Positions 43,512 through 52,403 are shown, counted from the first letter of the stretch. The stretch is DNA of 64,000 nucleotides from Burkholderia sp. 8Y (GCF_902506145.1 NZ_LR733520.1:654057-718056); one strand, 5' to 3'. Numbers and translations: made by a program. Notes: generated from the sequence alone by a model not told the origin.

Positions 43512-44999
43512 TCAAGCCTGCCTGCGCAGTTCCGCAGGCGGCACCTTCATTAGATGCCGATACTTCGCGACCGTGCGGCGCGCGACGATCACGCCCTGAT
43601 CGGCGAGCATCTTCGCAAGACTCACGTCCGAGAGCGGATCCCGCGAGTTTTCCTTCGCGATCATCTCCTTCAAGAGCGCGCGCACGGCGGCCGCCGAACA
43701 CGTGCCGCCGCTTTCGGTGCTGAGTTCGCGCGGGAAGAAGTGCTTGAACTCGAAAATGCCGCGCGGCGTCGACATGTACTTGTTGCCCGTCGCACGCGAA
43801 ATGGTCGACTCGTGAAGCCCGAGTTCATCGGCGACATCGCGCAGAACGAGCGGCTTCAGCGCAATCTCGCCGTAGTCGAAGAACGCCTTCTGATGCGAGA
43901 CGATACATTCGGCCACGCGTTGGATCGTCGTGAAACGCTGCTGCGCGTTGCGGATCAGCCAGCGCGCTTCCTGCAACTGCTGGGCGAGCGGCGAACGGCT
44001 CGCGCCCGCCGATTGCGCGAACAGTTCCGCGTACATGCGGTGAATGCGCGCGCGCGGCAGCACCGCCGGATTGATGGTCACGACCCATTGCTTCTTGACC
44101 TGACGCACGATCACATCGGGCACCACGTAGTTGTCTTCGCTCTGGCCGTAGTTCTCGCCCGGCTTCGGATCGAGACGGCGCACGAGCGCGCACGCAATGC
44201 GCAGTTCATCGGCGCTGCAGCCGATCTTCTTCTGCAACTCGGCCTGCTCGCGGCGCGCAAGCCGCTCCAGATGATGCCCGACGATTTCGCGCGCGACATC
44301 GCGGCCCGGCGTGTCTTCGGGCATCGCGTCGAGTTGGAGGGTCAGGCATTCGGAGAGGTTGCGCGCACCTACGCCCGGTTTGTCGAGCGACTGCACGAGT
44401 TTCAGCGCGATGTTGAGTTCGTCTTCGTTGATGGCCGGCTCGATTTCGACCACATCGGCCAGTTCGCTCAGTTCCTGGCGCAGATAGCCGTCGTCGTCGA
44501 GCGCCTCGATGATGAGCTGCGCGACCGCGCGATCGCGTTCGTTGAGCTGATAGAGACGCAGCGCGTCGTGGAGCGTTTCGTGCAGCGACGGTTCGATGCG
44601 GACCCAGTCGGCGGGATCGGAGCCTTCGCCGTCGCCGTTGTTGCGCGACGCGGTGCGCCCGAACGGATCGGACGCGTATTCGCTGATGGAGTCGTCGCGC
44701 GAACCGCTGTCGGCGCCCGAATCGCTGTCCATGCTGGTTTCGGTGGCGAGCGGCGCCTCCGCGGGGCTGTCGGTGGCGGGCGAGAGCGCGGTGTCGCTCA
44801 TCGAGTTGCCGTTGTCCGCGCCGAGCGCGTTGTCCTCGGTTTGCGACTCATCGTATTCGAGGAACGGGTTGGTATCGAGCGCGTTACGCAGCTCTTGCTG
44901 AAATTCGAGCGACGAAAGCTGCAGCAGGCGTACGGACTGCTGTAGACGCGGCGTGAGCGCCAGGCTTTGCTTGGTGCGGAGTTCGAGTGAAGGCGGCAT
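43512..44999 (-). CDS. rpoN: RNA polymerase sigma-54 factor
   Basis: The 495-residue sigma factor begins M-P-P-S-L-E-L-R-T-K-Q-S-L-A-L-T-P-R-L-Q-Q-S-V-R-L-L-Q-L, the activator-responsive region I. It then has an acidic linker and a core-binding region, and ends with the RpoN box A-R-R-T-V-A-K-Y-R near residues 477-485. It is not followed by the lptB/raiA-type genes that usually flank the housekeeping rpoN. It is therefore probably a second, accessory copy; many Burkholderiaceae have two. Confidence 0.96.
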   Translation of the reverse strand: MPPSLELRTKQSLALTPRLQQSVRLLQLSSLEFQQELRNALDTNPFLEYDESQTEDNALGADNGNSMSDTALSPATDSPAEAPLATETSMDSDSGADSGSRDDSISEYASDPFGRTASRNNGDGEGSDPADWVRIEPSLHETLHDALRLYQLNERDRAVAQLIIEALDDDGYLRQELSELADVVEIEPAINEDELNIALKLVQSLDKPGVGARNLSECLTLQLDAMPEDTPGRDVAREIVGHHLERLARREQAELQKKIGCSADELRIACALVRRLDPKPGENYGQSEDNYVVPDVIVRQVKKQWVVTINPAVLPRARIHRMYAELFAQSAGASRSPLAQQLQEARWLIRNAQQRFTTIQRVAECIVSHQKAFFDYGEIALKPLVLRDVADELGLHESTISRATGNKYMSTPRGIFEFKHFFPRELSTESGGTCSAAAVRALLKEMIAKENSRDPLSDVSLAKMLADQGVIVARRTVAKYRHLMKVPPAELRRQA

Positions 45000-45508
45000 T
45001 GCTTGCTAATCCTCGATGTTCTTGACGGGGTCGATGTGTGTGCCGACCACCTAAAGCAACAGCTATGCCATCGATTGCTAAAGCCATGCTGAGCTTGAGT
45101 TTTTTCTTTCGGCGAGCGCCGCATTGATGCGTGCGGAAGGCCGCTTTCACGCAGTTTTTACACGGGCTCAGACAAAAGCACCGCGCCGGGCGAGGCTTGG
45201 CGGACGGGCGTTTCGCCGCGCACGCCGGTCCGAAGCGCAGGGAGCCGAATTACCGTGCGCGCGCCGCCCGGCGCTGACTTCGAGCCGCGTGCGGCGCCGA
45301 ACGTGGGTGCGCTTGTGCGCGGCCCGGCACGCAAGTTGCGGTGGCTGGGTTGCTTGATTGCGGTCGGCGCGGCGACGCGGGCCGCATGTCAGGCAACACG
45401 CGACAAGCAGCAGACCAGCAACATCAACGGGGCGCCTCATCCATGTCCTGCGGCACACGCGGGCAAGACGGAGGCGCAAGATCAGAACTGAAAACAAGGA
45501 GTATTGCC
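45000..45508. other. Intergenic region with a sigma-54 promoter-like sequence
   Basis: About 500 bases between divergent rpoN and the BON-domain gene. It contains the rpoN promoter and the candidate sigma-54 promoter at 45325-45340. No supported gene. Confidence 0.5.
45325..45340 (+). promoter_or_regulatory. Candidate sigma-54 promoter
   Basis: CGGCACGCAAGTTGCG contains GGCACG-N4-TTGC, 10 of 12 consensus positions with every core base correct. It is 168 bases upstream of the BON gene ATG. Confidence 0.7.
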
Positions 45509-45871
45509 ATGAAGACGACCCAATTCCTCAAAGCAGCCGGTGGTATCGCGTGCGTGATGTTCGCGCTCAACGCGGGCGCCCAAACCAACTCGACGTCGTC
45601 CTCCTCGGGCTCGGAATCGTCCGTTGGCCAGAAAATGGATCAGGTCGGCAAGAAGGTCGATGACAGCGCCGTGACGACCAAGGTCAAGGCCGAACTGCTC
45701 AGCGCGAAGAACGTGAAGTCCACGCATATCCACGTGAAGACGCGCGGCGGCGTTGTCTCGCTGACTGGCACGGTGCCGTCGGCGGAAGACAAGACCAATG
45801 CGGAACAGGTTGTCAAGGAAGTCTCCGGTGTTGCATCCGTGAAGAACCATCTCAAAATTGCTGCCGACTAA
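45509..45871 (+). CDS. periplasmic BON-domain protein (OsmY-like)
   Basis: The 120-residue protein has a signal peptide (M-K-T-T-Q-F-L-K-A-A-G-G-I-A-C-V-M-F-A-L-N-A-G-A-Q), a Ser-rich linker, and one BON domain (about 50-118). The domain has D-S-A-V-T-T-K-V-K-A-E-L-L, then V-x-V-x-x-G-x-V-x-L-x-G-T-V, then A-x-x-V-x-G-V-x-x-V-x-N-x-L. OsmY-type proteins bind phospholipids and are induced by osmotic stress. A strong sigma-54-like promoter lies upstream. Confidence 0.88.
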   Translation: MKTTQFLKAAGGIACVMFALNAGAQTNSTSSSSGSESSVGQKMDQVGKKVDDSAVTTKVKAELLSAKNVKSTHIHVKTRGGVVSLTGTVPSAEDKTNAEQVVKEVSGVASVKNHLKIAAD

Positions 45872-46161
45872 CACGAAAGTGATGGCATAGTTCGTATGCC
45901 CGGCCTGCCTCGGCGGGTCAGGGCGCGAGCAACCGGACCCGCGCAGGAGTCCGATGCGTGGCCGAAAGAGGCCACAAATCGGGTTCCCGGCGCGGGTTCG
46001 TGCATCAGGCGGCCACGCCGCTCGCGACTCGAAGCAGAAGATGCATCACCTCGCAGCATCGTTGACACCCTAAAAACAGGACGGCCCGTTCAGGCGTCAC
46101 TAGAGGCGGCCATGAAGCGTCGCATTGCGGCGCTCGAATGCCCCGGCAAAAGGAGCTCTTG

Positions 46162-46392
46162 ATGAAGACGAAGAAGATGGCATTGATCGGCGCGCTGGCG
46201 CTCGCGTTCTCGACGACGGCGTTCGCGCAGGCATCGGACACCAGCGCGACGACGGACTCTGGCACGGCCACGCACGCGAAGAAGAAGGGCACCTATCTGC
46301 ATCAGCAGAACAAGAGCCACAAGATGAAGGGCGCATCGGCGGCGGCGGCTGCTTCGTCGCTCGGCACGAACGACAAGGGCCAGCCGCAATAA
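46162..46392 (+). CDS. small secreted basic protein
   Basis: The 76-residue protein has a signal peptide (M-K-T-K-K-M-A-L-I-G-A-L-A-L-A-F-S-T-T-A-F-A-Q-A) and a short Lys/Ser/Thr/Ala-rich mature part (H-A-K-K-K-G-T-Y-L-H-Q-Q-N-K-S-H-K). AAAAGGAG precedes the ATG, and a terminator follows. The 290 bases before it hold no second gene and no clear sigma-54 site. Function unknown. Confidence 0.65.
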   Translation: MKTKKMALIGALALAFSTTAFAQASDTSATTDSGTATHAKKKGTYLHQQNKSHKMKGASAAAAASSLGTNDKGQPQ

Positions 46393-46415
46393 CACGCTGC
46401 GGTTCGCGCAAGATG

Positions 46416-46445
46416 AAACGGCCACGCGAGTGGCCGTTTTCTTTT
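46416..46445 (+). terminator. Terminator after the small secreted protein
   Basis: AAACGGCCAC / GTGGCCGTTT with a GCGA loop and a T-rich tail, followed by degenerate CCGCAATCG repeats at 46451-46498. Confidence 0.85.
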
Positions 46446-46537
46446 CTACTGCCGCAATCGCCGCAATCGGCGCAACCACCCCAATCGCCGCAACCACCGG
46501 GCGAGCCCGGCAGTTGCGTGCGACAGCGTGCTATTGC

Positions 46538-46990
46538 TTAGGACTTCGCGGCTGCGTACTGATCGCGCAGGTCGCGGATGCGGTCGTGGTTCTCGACCAC
46601 GCCCTGATACTGGCGTTCGACCACGGCGCGGATATCGGCCGGCAGGTCCTTGTCGAGCGCCTGGCGATAGTTCTTCTTCGCGGCGTCTTCACCGCGCTCG
46701 CATTCGGCCAGAATGGCGTGATCGCTCTGGCTCGTCACGGCCGACTTCACATCCACCCAGCCGCGATGCAGCGCGCCGGAGATCGAGCCGCCCGTTTCCG
46801 GCTTGCCGCCCAGACCCTGCACGAGATTCTGCAATTCGATGGCGCCTTGCGCGCAGGCTTCCGCGCGGTTCTGGAACAACAGCTTGAGGCTCGGGTCACG
46901 CGTGTCTTCGGCGGCCTTCAGAAAGCCCTTCTCTCCGTCCTTCGACGTTTCGACGAGATCATTCAGTACCGATACGACGTTCGTGCTCAT
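46538..46990 (-). CDS. DUF2383 / PA2169-family four-helix protein
   Basis: The 150-residue protein, M-S-T-N-V-V-S-V-L-N-D-L-V-E-T-S-K-D-G-E-K-G-F, matches the PA2169/DUF2383 ferritin-like family, with a long run of helices and E-x-x-R-G-E-D-A-A-K near residue 110. No metal site or enzyme activity is established. GGAGG precedes the ATG at 46990. A sigma-54-like promoter lies 75 bases upstream on the same strand, in line with stress control. Confidence 0.85.
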   Translation of the reverse strand: MSTNVVSVLNDLVETSKDGEKGFLKAAEDTRDPSLKLLFQNRAEACAQGAIELQNLVQGLGGKPETGGSISGALHRGWVDVKSAVTSQSDHAILAECERGEDAAKKNYRQALDKDLPADIRAVVERQYQGVVENHDRIRDLRDQYAAAKS

Positions 46991-47065
46991 GTATACCTCC
47001 TTGTAGTGACGAAGTTGCCAAAGCGCGGTCTCGAGCGTCGAGGAACGCGCTTGCCGGTTTGGTGT

Positions 47066-47081
47066 TGCATGCGGCGTGCCT
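47066..47081 (-). promoter_or_regulatory. Candidate sigma-54 promoter
   Basis: Minus strand reads AGGCACGCCGCATGCA: GGCACG, GG-N10-GC, TGCA, 10 of 12 consensus positions, 75 bases before the ATG at 46990. Confidence 0.65.
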
Positions 47082-47414
47082 GAGCGGGGGACGCATCGGC
47101 GTGGGCTTTGCCCCGCGCTGGCTCGCCACGAGCAAGGCAACAGGAGAAACAATAAAACCGTCCCCCGCGCTCGCGAATCGCGAGCTTTTCATATTCGTTG
47201 CAATCGTTGCGTCGGCAATCACGCTGCACGTTCGTGAGCACGGCATCGACCGCTCCGCGCGTGTGCGCGCGGCTTACACGCCGCTGTGCGAGCCGTCCGC
47301 GCATGGCGCGTCGAAAGCGCGGCTGCGTCCCGCCGATTGCAGCGTGAGCGCGAACGCGCCGGCGGTTCGCATCGCGGGGCGGTGGGTTTGAATCGCGCAT
47401 TGCTCGGCAGAACG
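47082..47414. other. 333-base gap with no supported gene
   Basis: Lies between the sigma-54-like promoter and the terminator of the next minus-strand run. Nothing recognisable on either strand. Confidence 0.4.
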
Positions 47415-47442
47415 AAAAAGCGCCCGGCGGACCGGGCGCTTT
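47415..47442 (-). terminator. Terminator of the PfpI-DUF4142-DUF1488 run
   Basis: AAAGCGCCCGG / CCGGGCGCTTT with an A-run on the left for minus-strand transcripts, 38 bases past the stop at 47480. Confidence 0.8.
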
Positions 47443-47479
47443 CGCTTTCAAGTTGCTGCTCGCGGACTTAAAACGCTGT

Positions 47480-48055
47480 CTATGCCCGCGGCTGCGCGTA
47501 CTGGTCGACCGGTTGCGGCGGCTTGAGCGGATCGAAGTCGCTCCAGCGGCCTTGCTTCCAGCGGCCCGATGCGCGTTCGATATCGAGACCGCCGGCTTCG
47601 CGCAGGATCGTCGCGGCGCGGTCGTACGTCTCGGGCGACACGTGCACGGCAACGAGCACGCCGGAGTGGCGCGTCGGCTCCTCGGCCTGCTCGGGCGTGC
47701 CGGGCTTCTTCTTCGTATGCGACATCGCGCCCGCGAGCGAGCCGATATACGCGCCGAGGCCCGCCGCGACGACCGAAACCAGCAGCGGCGCCTTGAAGAC
47801 CGCGAAAATCGCCGCGCCGATGATCGCGCCGACGACCGCGCCAATCGTCACGCCCTTGCCGGCGCCTTTGGGCGCGGCGCTCGCGCCTTTATCGGTGCTG
47901 ACGTCGCCGCCTATCGGAAAGCGCGCGTGCTGCCCGCTTGGCGTGACGAAGAAGAGCGTCACGTCCTCTTCCACGAAGCCGTTCTCGAAGAGCCGCTGGG
48001 CGGCCGTTTCGGCGGCTGGAAAAGTCTGGAACCGGCCCGCGATGATCAGGGACAT
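47480..48055 (-). CDS. glycine-zipper membrane protein
   Basis: The 191-residue protein starts M-S-L-I-I-A-G-R-F-Q-T-F-P-A-A-E-T-A-A-Q-R-L, a domain like those of general-stress YflT/17M-type proteins. It has a double glycine-zipper membrane segment (about 70-112, G-V-T-I-G-A-V-V-G-A-I-I-G-A-A-I) and a C-terminal soluble domain. It is last in the minus-strand run that begins with the PfpI-like gene. Function unknown; the likeness to stress proteins is moderate. Confidence 0.65.
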   Translation of the reverse strand: MSLIIAGRFQTFPAAETAAQRLFENGFVEEDVTLFFVTPSGQHARFPIGGDVSTDKGASAAPKGAGKGVTIGAVVGAIIGAAIFAVFKAPLLVSVVAAGLGAYIGSLAGAMSHTKKKPGTPEQAEEPTRHSGVLVAVHVSPETYDRAATILREAGGLDIERASGRWKQGRWSDFDPLKPPQPVDQYAQPRA

Positions 48056-48131
48056 GTTTCCTCCTTTTTAGTGTCGGTTGGTCGGTTGCGGCCCGCGCAG
48101 CGCGCAGCCTTTCGAAGAGACGCACGCGGGC

Positions 48132-48419
48132 TCATTCCGGCTCCATGCCCGCGACGCGAAAGAGCCCGCTGCGCAACACGACGGACTGGCCGCCGTTGTC
48201 GTCGAGCGCCTCCGCGCACACCGCGCGGATGCGCGCCGCGCCGCTTTCGAACGCGGGCAGCAGGTCTTCTTCGCGCGGCGACGGCGCGCCGAAATGGTCT
48301 TCCAGCGCCTCCGCGCTGATGGAGCAGACTACCGCTTCGCCGTCGACGAGCGCGGTGAAATGAATCGCGAGGTCGTCGCCGTTGAAGACGGGGGGATCGT
48401 CGGAAAACGTGATGTGCAT
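48132..48419 (-). CDS. DUF1488 family protein
   Basis: The 95-residue protein, M-H-I-T-F-S-D-D-P-P-V-F-N-G-D-D-L-A-I-H-F, shows the DUF1488 pattern (I-x-F, F-x-A-x-V-D-G, V-x-C-x-I-S-x-E-A-L-x-D-x-F-G). The frame extends further to 48506, but the ATG at 48419 begins the family sequence. It lies between the DUF4142 and glycine-zipper genes. No function is established for the family. Confidence 0.75.
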   Translation of the reverse strand: MHITFSDDPPVFNGDDLAIHFTALVDGEAVVCSISAEALEDHFGAPSPREEDLLPAFESGAARIRAVCAEALDDNGGQSVVLRSGLFRVAGMEPE

Positions 48420-48502
48420 GGTCGAGTCCTCATAAGCCGGACGAGGGCCGGCGCACGCGCGGACGGACAGGGCGTCCACGCGGTCGAGAAGGTGCCCGGC
48501 GC

Positions 48503-49072
48503 TCATGACGCCTTCGCCTTGGCTAGTTGCTGCGCCATCGCGTAGTGATGACGGAGAATCGGCAGTGCCTTCGCCGCCGCCGCCTTCAACGCGACATCGT
48601 TGCCTTTTTCACTCTCTTTCGCGAACAGTTCGACCGCCTTTTGATGCGCGGCCAGCGCGACTTTCTCAATATAGGCCTTGTCGAACTCGGCCCCTTTTAG
48701 ATTTTGCAGACTGCCGGTGACGGACGAATCCGCGCTCGGCGGCGACGTGATGCCGTGGCGCTTTGCGATCACATCGAGATTGCGCGCGAGCTTCGCGTGA
48801 TCCGCGATCATTCGCTGTGCGAAGTCCTTCACGTCTTTGTCGCCCGAGCGCGTGAGCGCGAGCTTGCTCGCGGCGATCTCGGTCGCGCCCGCCGTGCCGG
48901 CGTCCTGGATGAACTGCTGATCGGTCGCCGAGAGTTTCTGCGATTGCGCCGCGTTCTGCGTCGCCGTGATGCTTGCGGCGTTGGCGGCGCTCGCGGCGTC
49001 TTCGGTCTGGGCCTGCGCGAGCGTGGCGCAGGCTGCGAGCGAAAGAGCGATGAAGCGGCTGGCGAGTGACAT
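48503..49072 (-). CDS. DUF4142 secreted protein
   Basis: The 189-residue protein has a signal peptide (M-S-L-A-S-R-F-I-A-L-S-L-A-A-C-A-T-L-A-Q-A-Q). Its DUF4142 domain is a four-helix ferritin-like fold with Q-Q-F-I-Q-D-A-G-T-A-G-A-T-E and F-A-Q-R-M-I-A-D-H-A-K-L. It is 36 bases downstream of the PfpI-like gene and probably co-transcribed with it. Members are often stress-induced; no biochemical role is known. Confidence 0.85.
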   Translation of the reverse strand: MSLASRFIALSLAACATLAQAQTEDAASAANAASITATQNAAQSQKLSATDQQFIQDAGTAGATEIAASKLALTRSGDKDVKDFAQRMIADHAKLARNLDVIAKRHGITSPPSADSSVTGSLQNLKGAEFDKAYIEKVALAAHQKAVELFAKESEKGNDVALKAAAAKALPILRHHYAMAQQLAKAKAS

Positions 49073-49108
49073 CGGCGTGGCTCCGGTTCGTGGGTCGAGC
49101 CGGCGCAT

Positions 49109-49660
49109 TCAGGCGGCGCGCGCCTTGCCGAGCGCCTCGATCAACGCCTGATTGAAGGCGGGCAGGTCGTCGGGCTTGCGGCTCGTGATGAGATTGCCGT
49201 CGATCTGCACTTCCTGATCGACCCACGTGCCGCCCGCGTTGCGCACGTCGTCCTGAAGGCTCGGCCAGCTCGTCATCGTGCGGCCCGCGACGATGCCAGC
49301 GGAGATCGGCAGCCAGCCGCCGTGGCAAATGACGGCGATCGGCTTCTTCCCCTGATTGGCTTCCTTGACGAACGCCTGCGCTTTCGCGTCGAGGCGGATG
49401 GCGTCGCCGTTCACGACGCCGCCCGGCAGCACGAGGCCGTCGTAGTCGGCGGCGGTCGCTTCGTCGAGCGTGCGATCGACTTTCACGGTGTCGCCCTTGT
49501 CGACGTGCTTGAAGCCCTGAATCGTGCCGGTTTTCTGCGAGATGACATCGACTTGCGCGCCGGCTTCCTTCAGCGCGCGCTGCGGTTCGACGAGTTCGGC
49601 CTGCTCGAAGCCGTCGACGGCGAGGATGGCGACCTTAAAGCCGTTGAGGGAAATTGCCAT
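49109..49660 (-). CDS. PfpI/DJ-1 family protein (YhbO-like)
   Basis: The 183-residue protein has the class I glutamine amidotransferase-like fold. The nucleophile cysteine is in V-I-C-H-G-G-W-L-P, and L-V-L-P-G-G-V-V-N-G-D and an early D-G-F-E-Q-A-E-L are present. YhbO-type proteins protect against oxidative and carbonyl stress; both protease and deglycase activities have been claimed. An in-frame GTG lies two codons upstream, but AAGGAG is seven bases before the ATG at 49660. It is the first gene behind a good sigma-54-like promoter. Confidence 0.93.
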   Translation of the reverse strand: MAISLNGFKVAILAVDGFEQAELVEPQRALKEAGAQVDVISQKTGTIQGFKHVDKGDTVKVDRTLDEATAADYDGLVLPGGVVNGDAIRLDAKAQAFVKEANQGKKPIAVICHGGWLPISAGIVAGRTMTSWPSLQDDVRNAGGTWVDQEVQIDGNLITSRKPDDLPAFNQALIEALGKARAA

Positions 49661-49734
49661 GAACACACTCCTTTAATGCTCGTTTTCGGGCGGTCGCGCG
49701 ACAGGCTCACGCGCGGATTCACGTTCGAAATCGG

Positions 49735-49750
49735 AGCAAGGGATGTGCCT
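49735..49750 (-). promoter_or_regulatory. Candidate sigma-54 promoter
   Basis: Minus strand reads AGGCACATCCCTTGCT: GGCAC, TTGCT, GG-N10-GC, 10 of 12, 74 bases before the ATG at 49660. Confidence 0.7.
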
Positions 49751-49837
49751 AGTTGGATTGGCTTATCGTCTGCGATGAAGGCGGAAAGGGGGAGATGGGC
49801 GAGAGATCGGCGGCGAGATGCGGGGGACATCGGCGGC

Positions 49838-50560
49838 GAGCTAGGCGGCGAGATGCGATGCTGCGACTGCCGGCCAGCCCACGCATGCTGAGGACAGCCG
49901 CCGCCGAGACGACCGCCGCGACGCTGAGCGCGATTAATGGCACGCGATTCGGCTTAAGTCCGAAGTTCAGTGCAATGAGCGCAGCGCGTGTCACGCCGTC
50001 TCGACGCTGCCATTCGCCCGCCAGCCGCAGCATGCTGACGACAGCCACCGCCGCCGAGAACACGGCCGCGACGCCGAGCGCGGCGAACGGCCCGCGATGA
50101 GGTTCGAGTCCGAAGATCAGCGCGCGTCAAGCCGTCGCGAAGCTCCCATTGCCGGCCAGCAGGAGCATGCTGACGATAGTCGCCGCCGAGAGCACCGCCG
50201 CCACGCCGAGCGCGATCAACGGCCCGCGATTAAGTCGGAGTTAGAAAATCAACGCATCGAGCACGCGGCGCGTCAAGCCGCCTCAAACTGCGCTCGCCGG
50301 CCAGCCGCACCATGCTGACGACAGCCGCCGCCGCCGAGAGCACCGCCGCCACGCCGAGCGCGATCAACGGCCCGCGATGCGGCTCGAGCCCGAAGATCAG
50401 CGCGACGAGCGCAGCGCCCGTCAAGCCGCCTCGACACTGCGCTTGCCGGCCAGCCGCAGCATGCTGACGACAGCCGCCGCCGCCGAGAACACCGCCGCCA
50501 CGCCGAGCGCGATCAACGGCCCACGATGCGGCTCGAGACCGAAGATCAGCGCGACGAGCG
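49838..50560 (-). repeat. Five tandem copies of the DHA2 efflux gene's 3' end
   Basis: A unit of 134-149 bases recurs, seen most easily from the CATGCTGA element at 49884, 50031, 50165, 50311 and 50460. The copy at 50421-50560 is the gene's own end. The next copy is nearly identical, and copies grow more diverged with distance. On the minus strand they still encode versions of F-G-L-E-P-H-R-G-P-L-I-A-L-G-V-A-A-V-x-S-A-A-A, the last helix of the transporter. Nothing else occupies this 750-base stretch. Confidence 0.9.
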
Positions 50561-51788
50561 CGGCGCCGAGCGTCTGCCCGGTCAAGCGCGCAGTGCCGAG
50601 CATGCCGCTCGCGCCGCCGCTGCGATGACGCGGCGCGGACGAGAGCATCTGGCGATTGTTCGGCGACTGAAAGAGGCCAAAGCCGAGCCCGCAGATGGCC
50701 ATGCGCCACGCGATGTCGAACGCGCCCGGATGCGCGCCGACGGTTGCGAGCAGAACGAGCCCCACGGTCAGCACCGCCAGCCCGATGCCGCCGAGCAATC
50801 CGGCCGGATAGCGGTCCGAGAGGATGCCCGCGAGCGGCGCGACGAACACGATCACGAGCGGCCACGGCGTCATCAGAAAGCCGGTCTGGACCTGACTCAT
50901 GCCGAAGCTGTCCTGCAGCAGAAACGGCAGCGAGACGAACGCCAGCATTTGCGCGCAGAACGAACAGACCGACGTGCCGATCGACAGCCCGAATACCGGA
51001 ATGCGCAGCAGATCGACGGGCAAAAGCGGCGCGCTTTGCGTCAATTGCCGCCGCACGAAGAAGTAGCCGATCACGCCGGTCACGACGAACTCGCCGATCA
51101 CGAACGGGCGATGCTCGCCGTGGCCGAGTCCATCGACCGCGATGATCGCGATGCCGAAAAACAGCGCGTTGAGCACCGCGCTCAGGTAATCGTACGGCTG
51201 CCGGTGCCCCGGCGTGCGCGGCAGCGCCTTCAGGCCGATGGCGCACGCAATGAGACCAATCGGCACGTTGATCGCGAAGAGCCACGGCCACGACGCCACC
51301 GACAGCACGCCCGAAGCGACGGTCGGACCGATCACCGACGAAATCGCGACCACGGTGGCGTTGATGCTCACGCCGCGCCCGAGCTGCTTGTGCGGATAGA
51401 TGATGCGGACGATGGCCGTGTTCACGCTCATGATGCCCGCCGCGCCGAAGCCCTGCACGACGCGCGTGACCGTGAGCGCGACGAGCGATCCGGACAGCGC
51501 GCAGCCGAGCGACGAGATCGTGAACAGCGCGAGGCCGCCGAGATAGACGCGGCGGTAGCCGATCCGGTCGCCGAGCGAGGCGAGCGGCAGCAGCGAAATG
51601 GTGACGGCGAGCTGGTACGCGTTGACGACCCAGATGGACGAGGCGGGCGTCGCGGACAGATTGCGCGCGATGGTCGGCAGCGCGACGTTGGCGATGGCGC
51701 CGTCGAGCACGGCGAGCGTGATGCCGAGCGCGACGACGGCAATCGCCCAGTAGCGTTGCGGAAGCGGAAGACCTTGTTCGGAATCCAT
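50421..51788 (-). CDS. DHA2-type MFS multidrug efflux transporter
   Basis: The 455-residue inner-membrane protein should have 14 helices. It starts L-P-L-P-Q-R-Y-W-A-I-A-V-V-A-L-G-I-T-L and has the family motif L-D-G-A-I-A-N-V-A-L-P-T-I-A. Motif A follows (L-A-S-L-G-D-R-I-G-Y-R-R-V), then motif C-like G-P-T-V-A-S-G-V-L. It is a proton-coupled drug exporter of unknown substrate. The start at 51788 is a choice among three ATGs. Its 3' end is copied four more times downstream. Confidence 0.87.
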   Translation of the reverse strand: MDSEQGLPLPQRYWAIAVVALGITLAVLDGAIANVALPTIARNLSATPASSIWVVNAYQLAVTISLLPLASLGDRIGYRRVYLGGLALFTISSLGCALSGSLVALTVTRVVQGFGAAGIMSVNTAIVRIIYPHKQLGRGVSINATVVAISSVIGPTVASGVLSVASWPWLFAINVPIGLIACAIGLKALPRTPGHRQPYDYLSAVLNALFFGIAIIAVDGLGHGEHRPFVIGEFVVTGVIGYFFVRRQLTQSAPLLPVDLLRIPVFGLSIGTSVCSFCAQMLAFVSLPFLLQDSFGMSQVQTGFLMTPWPLVIVFVAPLAGILSDRYPAGLLGGIGLAVLTVGLVLLATVGAHPGAFDIAWRMAICGLGFGLFQSPNNRQMLSSAPRHRSGGASGMLGTARLTGQTLGAALVALIFGLEPHRGPLIALGVAAVFSAAAAVVSMLRLAGKRSVEAA

Positions 51789-51899
51789 CGATGGGCTTTC
51801 AGTGGCCGGGCGGCGCATTGTATGACGCGCCGTTTTCATTTCGCTTGTGTCGATTGCGAAGCCGCGCGTGTCGCGCGGCCCCGCCTCGTCGCCCGCGCG

Positions 51900-52403
51900 T
51901 TACTTGAGTTCGTAGAGACCCGTGTACGTCGCCGAATCGACTTCGTTCAGGTGCGTCATGAAGCGCGCGACGGCGTTCGTCGCGTCCGGGTCGAGCGGCA
52001 GCTTTTCGGCCTGCAGCGCGTGAACGCGGAAGATATAGCGATGCGGCTTGTCACCGCGCGGCGGCGCGGCCCCGCCGAAACCGACCGTGCCGTAGTCGTT
52101 GCGAAGCTGCAATGCGCCCGCCGGCAGCAGACTGCCGTCCGCTTTGCCCGCGTTGCGCGGCAGCGAGCGGACATCGGCGGGAATGTTGACGACGACCCAA
52201 TGCCAAAAGCCGCTGCCCGTGGGCGCGTCCGGGTCGTAGACGGTGAGCGCGAAGCTTTTAGTCTCGTCGGGCGGGTCTTCCCACTGGAGCGCGGGAGAAA
52301 TGTTGTCGCCCGACGTGCCGAACGCCTGCATGTCGAGTTCCTGCGCGCGGGTCATGAAACCGTTCGCGGGAAATTCGTCGGACCAGATACGGAAATCAGC
52401 CAT
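51900..52403 (-). CDS. YbhB/YbcL-family Raf-kinase-inhibitor-like protein
   Basis: The 167-residue protein is a PEBP-family member. The segment N-I-S-P-A-L-Q-W-E-D-P-P-D-E-T-K-S-F-A-L-T-V-Y-D-P-D-A-P and the H-W-V-V-V-N-I-P motif define the anion-binding pocket, with R-Y-I-F-R-V-H-A-L near the C-terminus. Bacterial members have no settled function. GGAGG precedes the ATG. A weak sigma-54-like sequence lies upstream. Confidence 0.93.
   Translation of the reverse strand: MADFRIWSDEFPANGFMTRAQELDMQAFGTSGDNISPALQWEDPPDETKSFALTVYDPDAPTGSGFWHWVVVNIPADVRSLPRNAGKADGSLLPAGALQLRNDYGTVGFGGAAPPRGDKPHRYIFRVHALQAEKLPLDPDATNAVARFMTHLNEVDSATYTGLYELK

Noticed and set aside
43150..43701. Minus-strand frames across the YihY repeat array
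   Set aside because: They are translations of the repeat units on the opposite strand and share no independent start or family signal.
49749..50318. Short frames across the DHA2 repeat array as separate genes
   Set aside because: They are diverged copies of the transporter's last helix without start sites.
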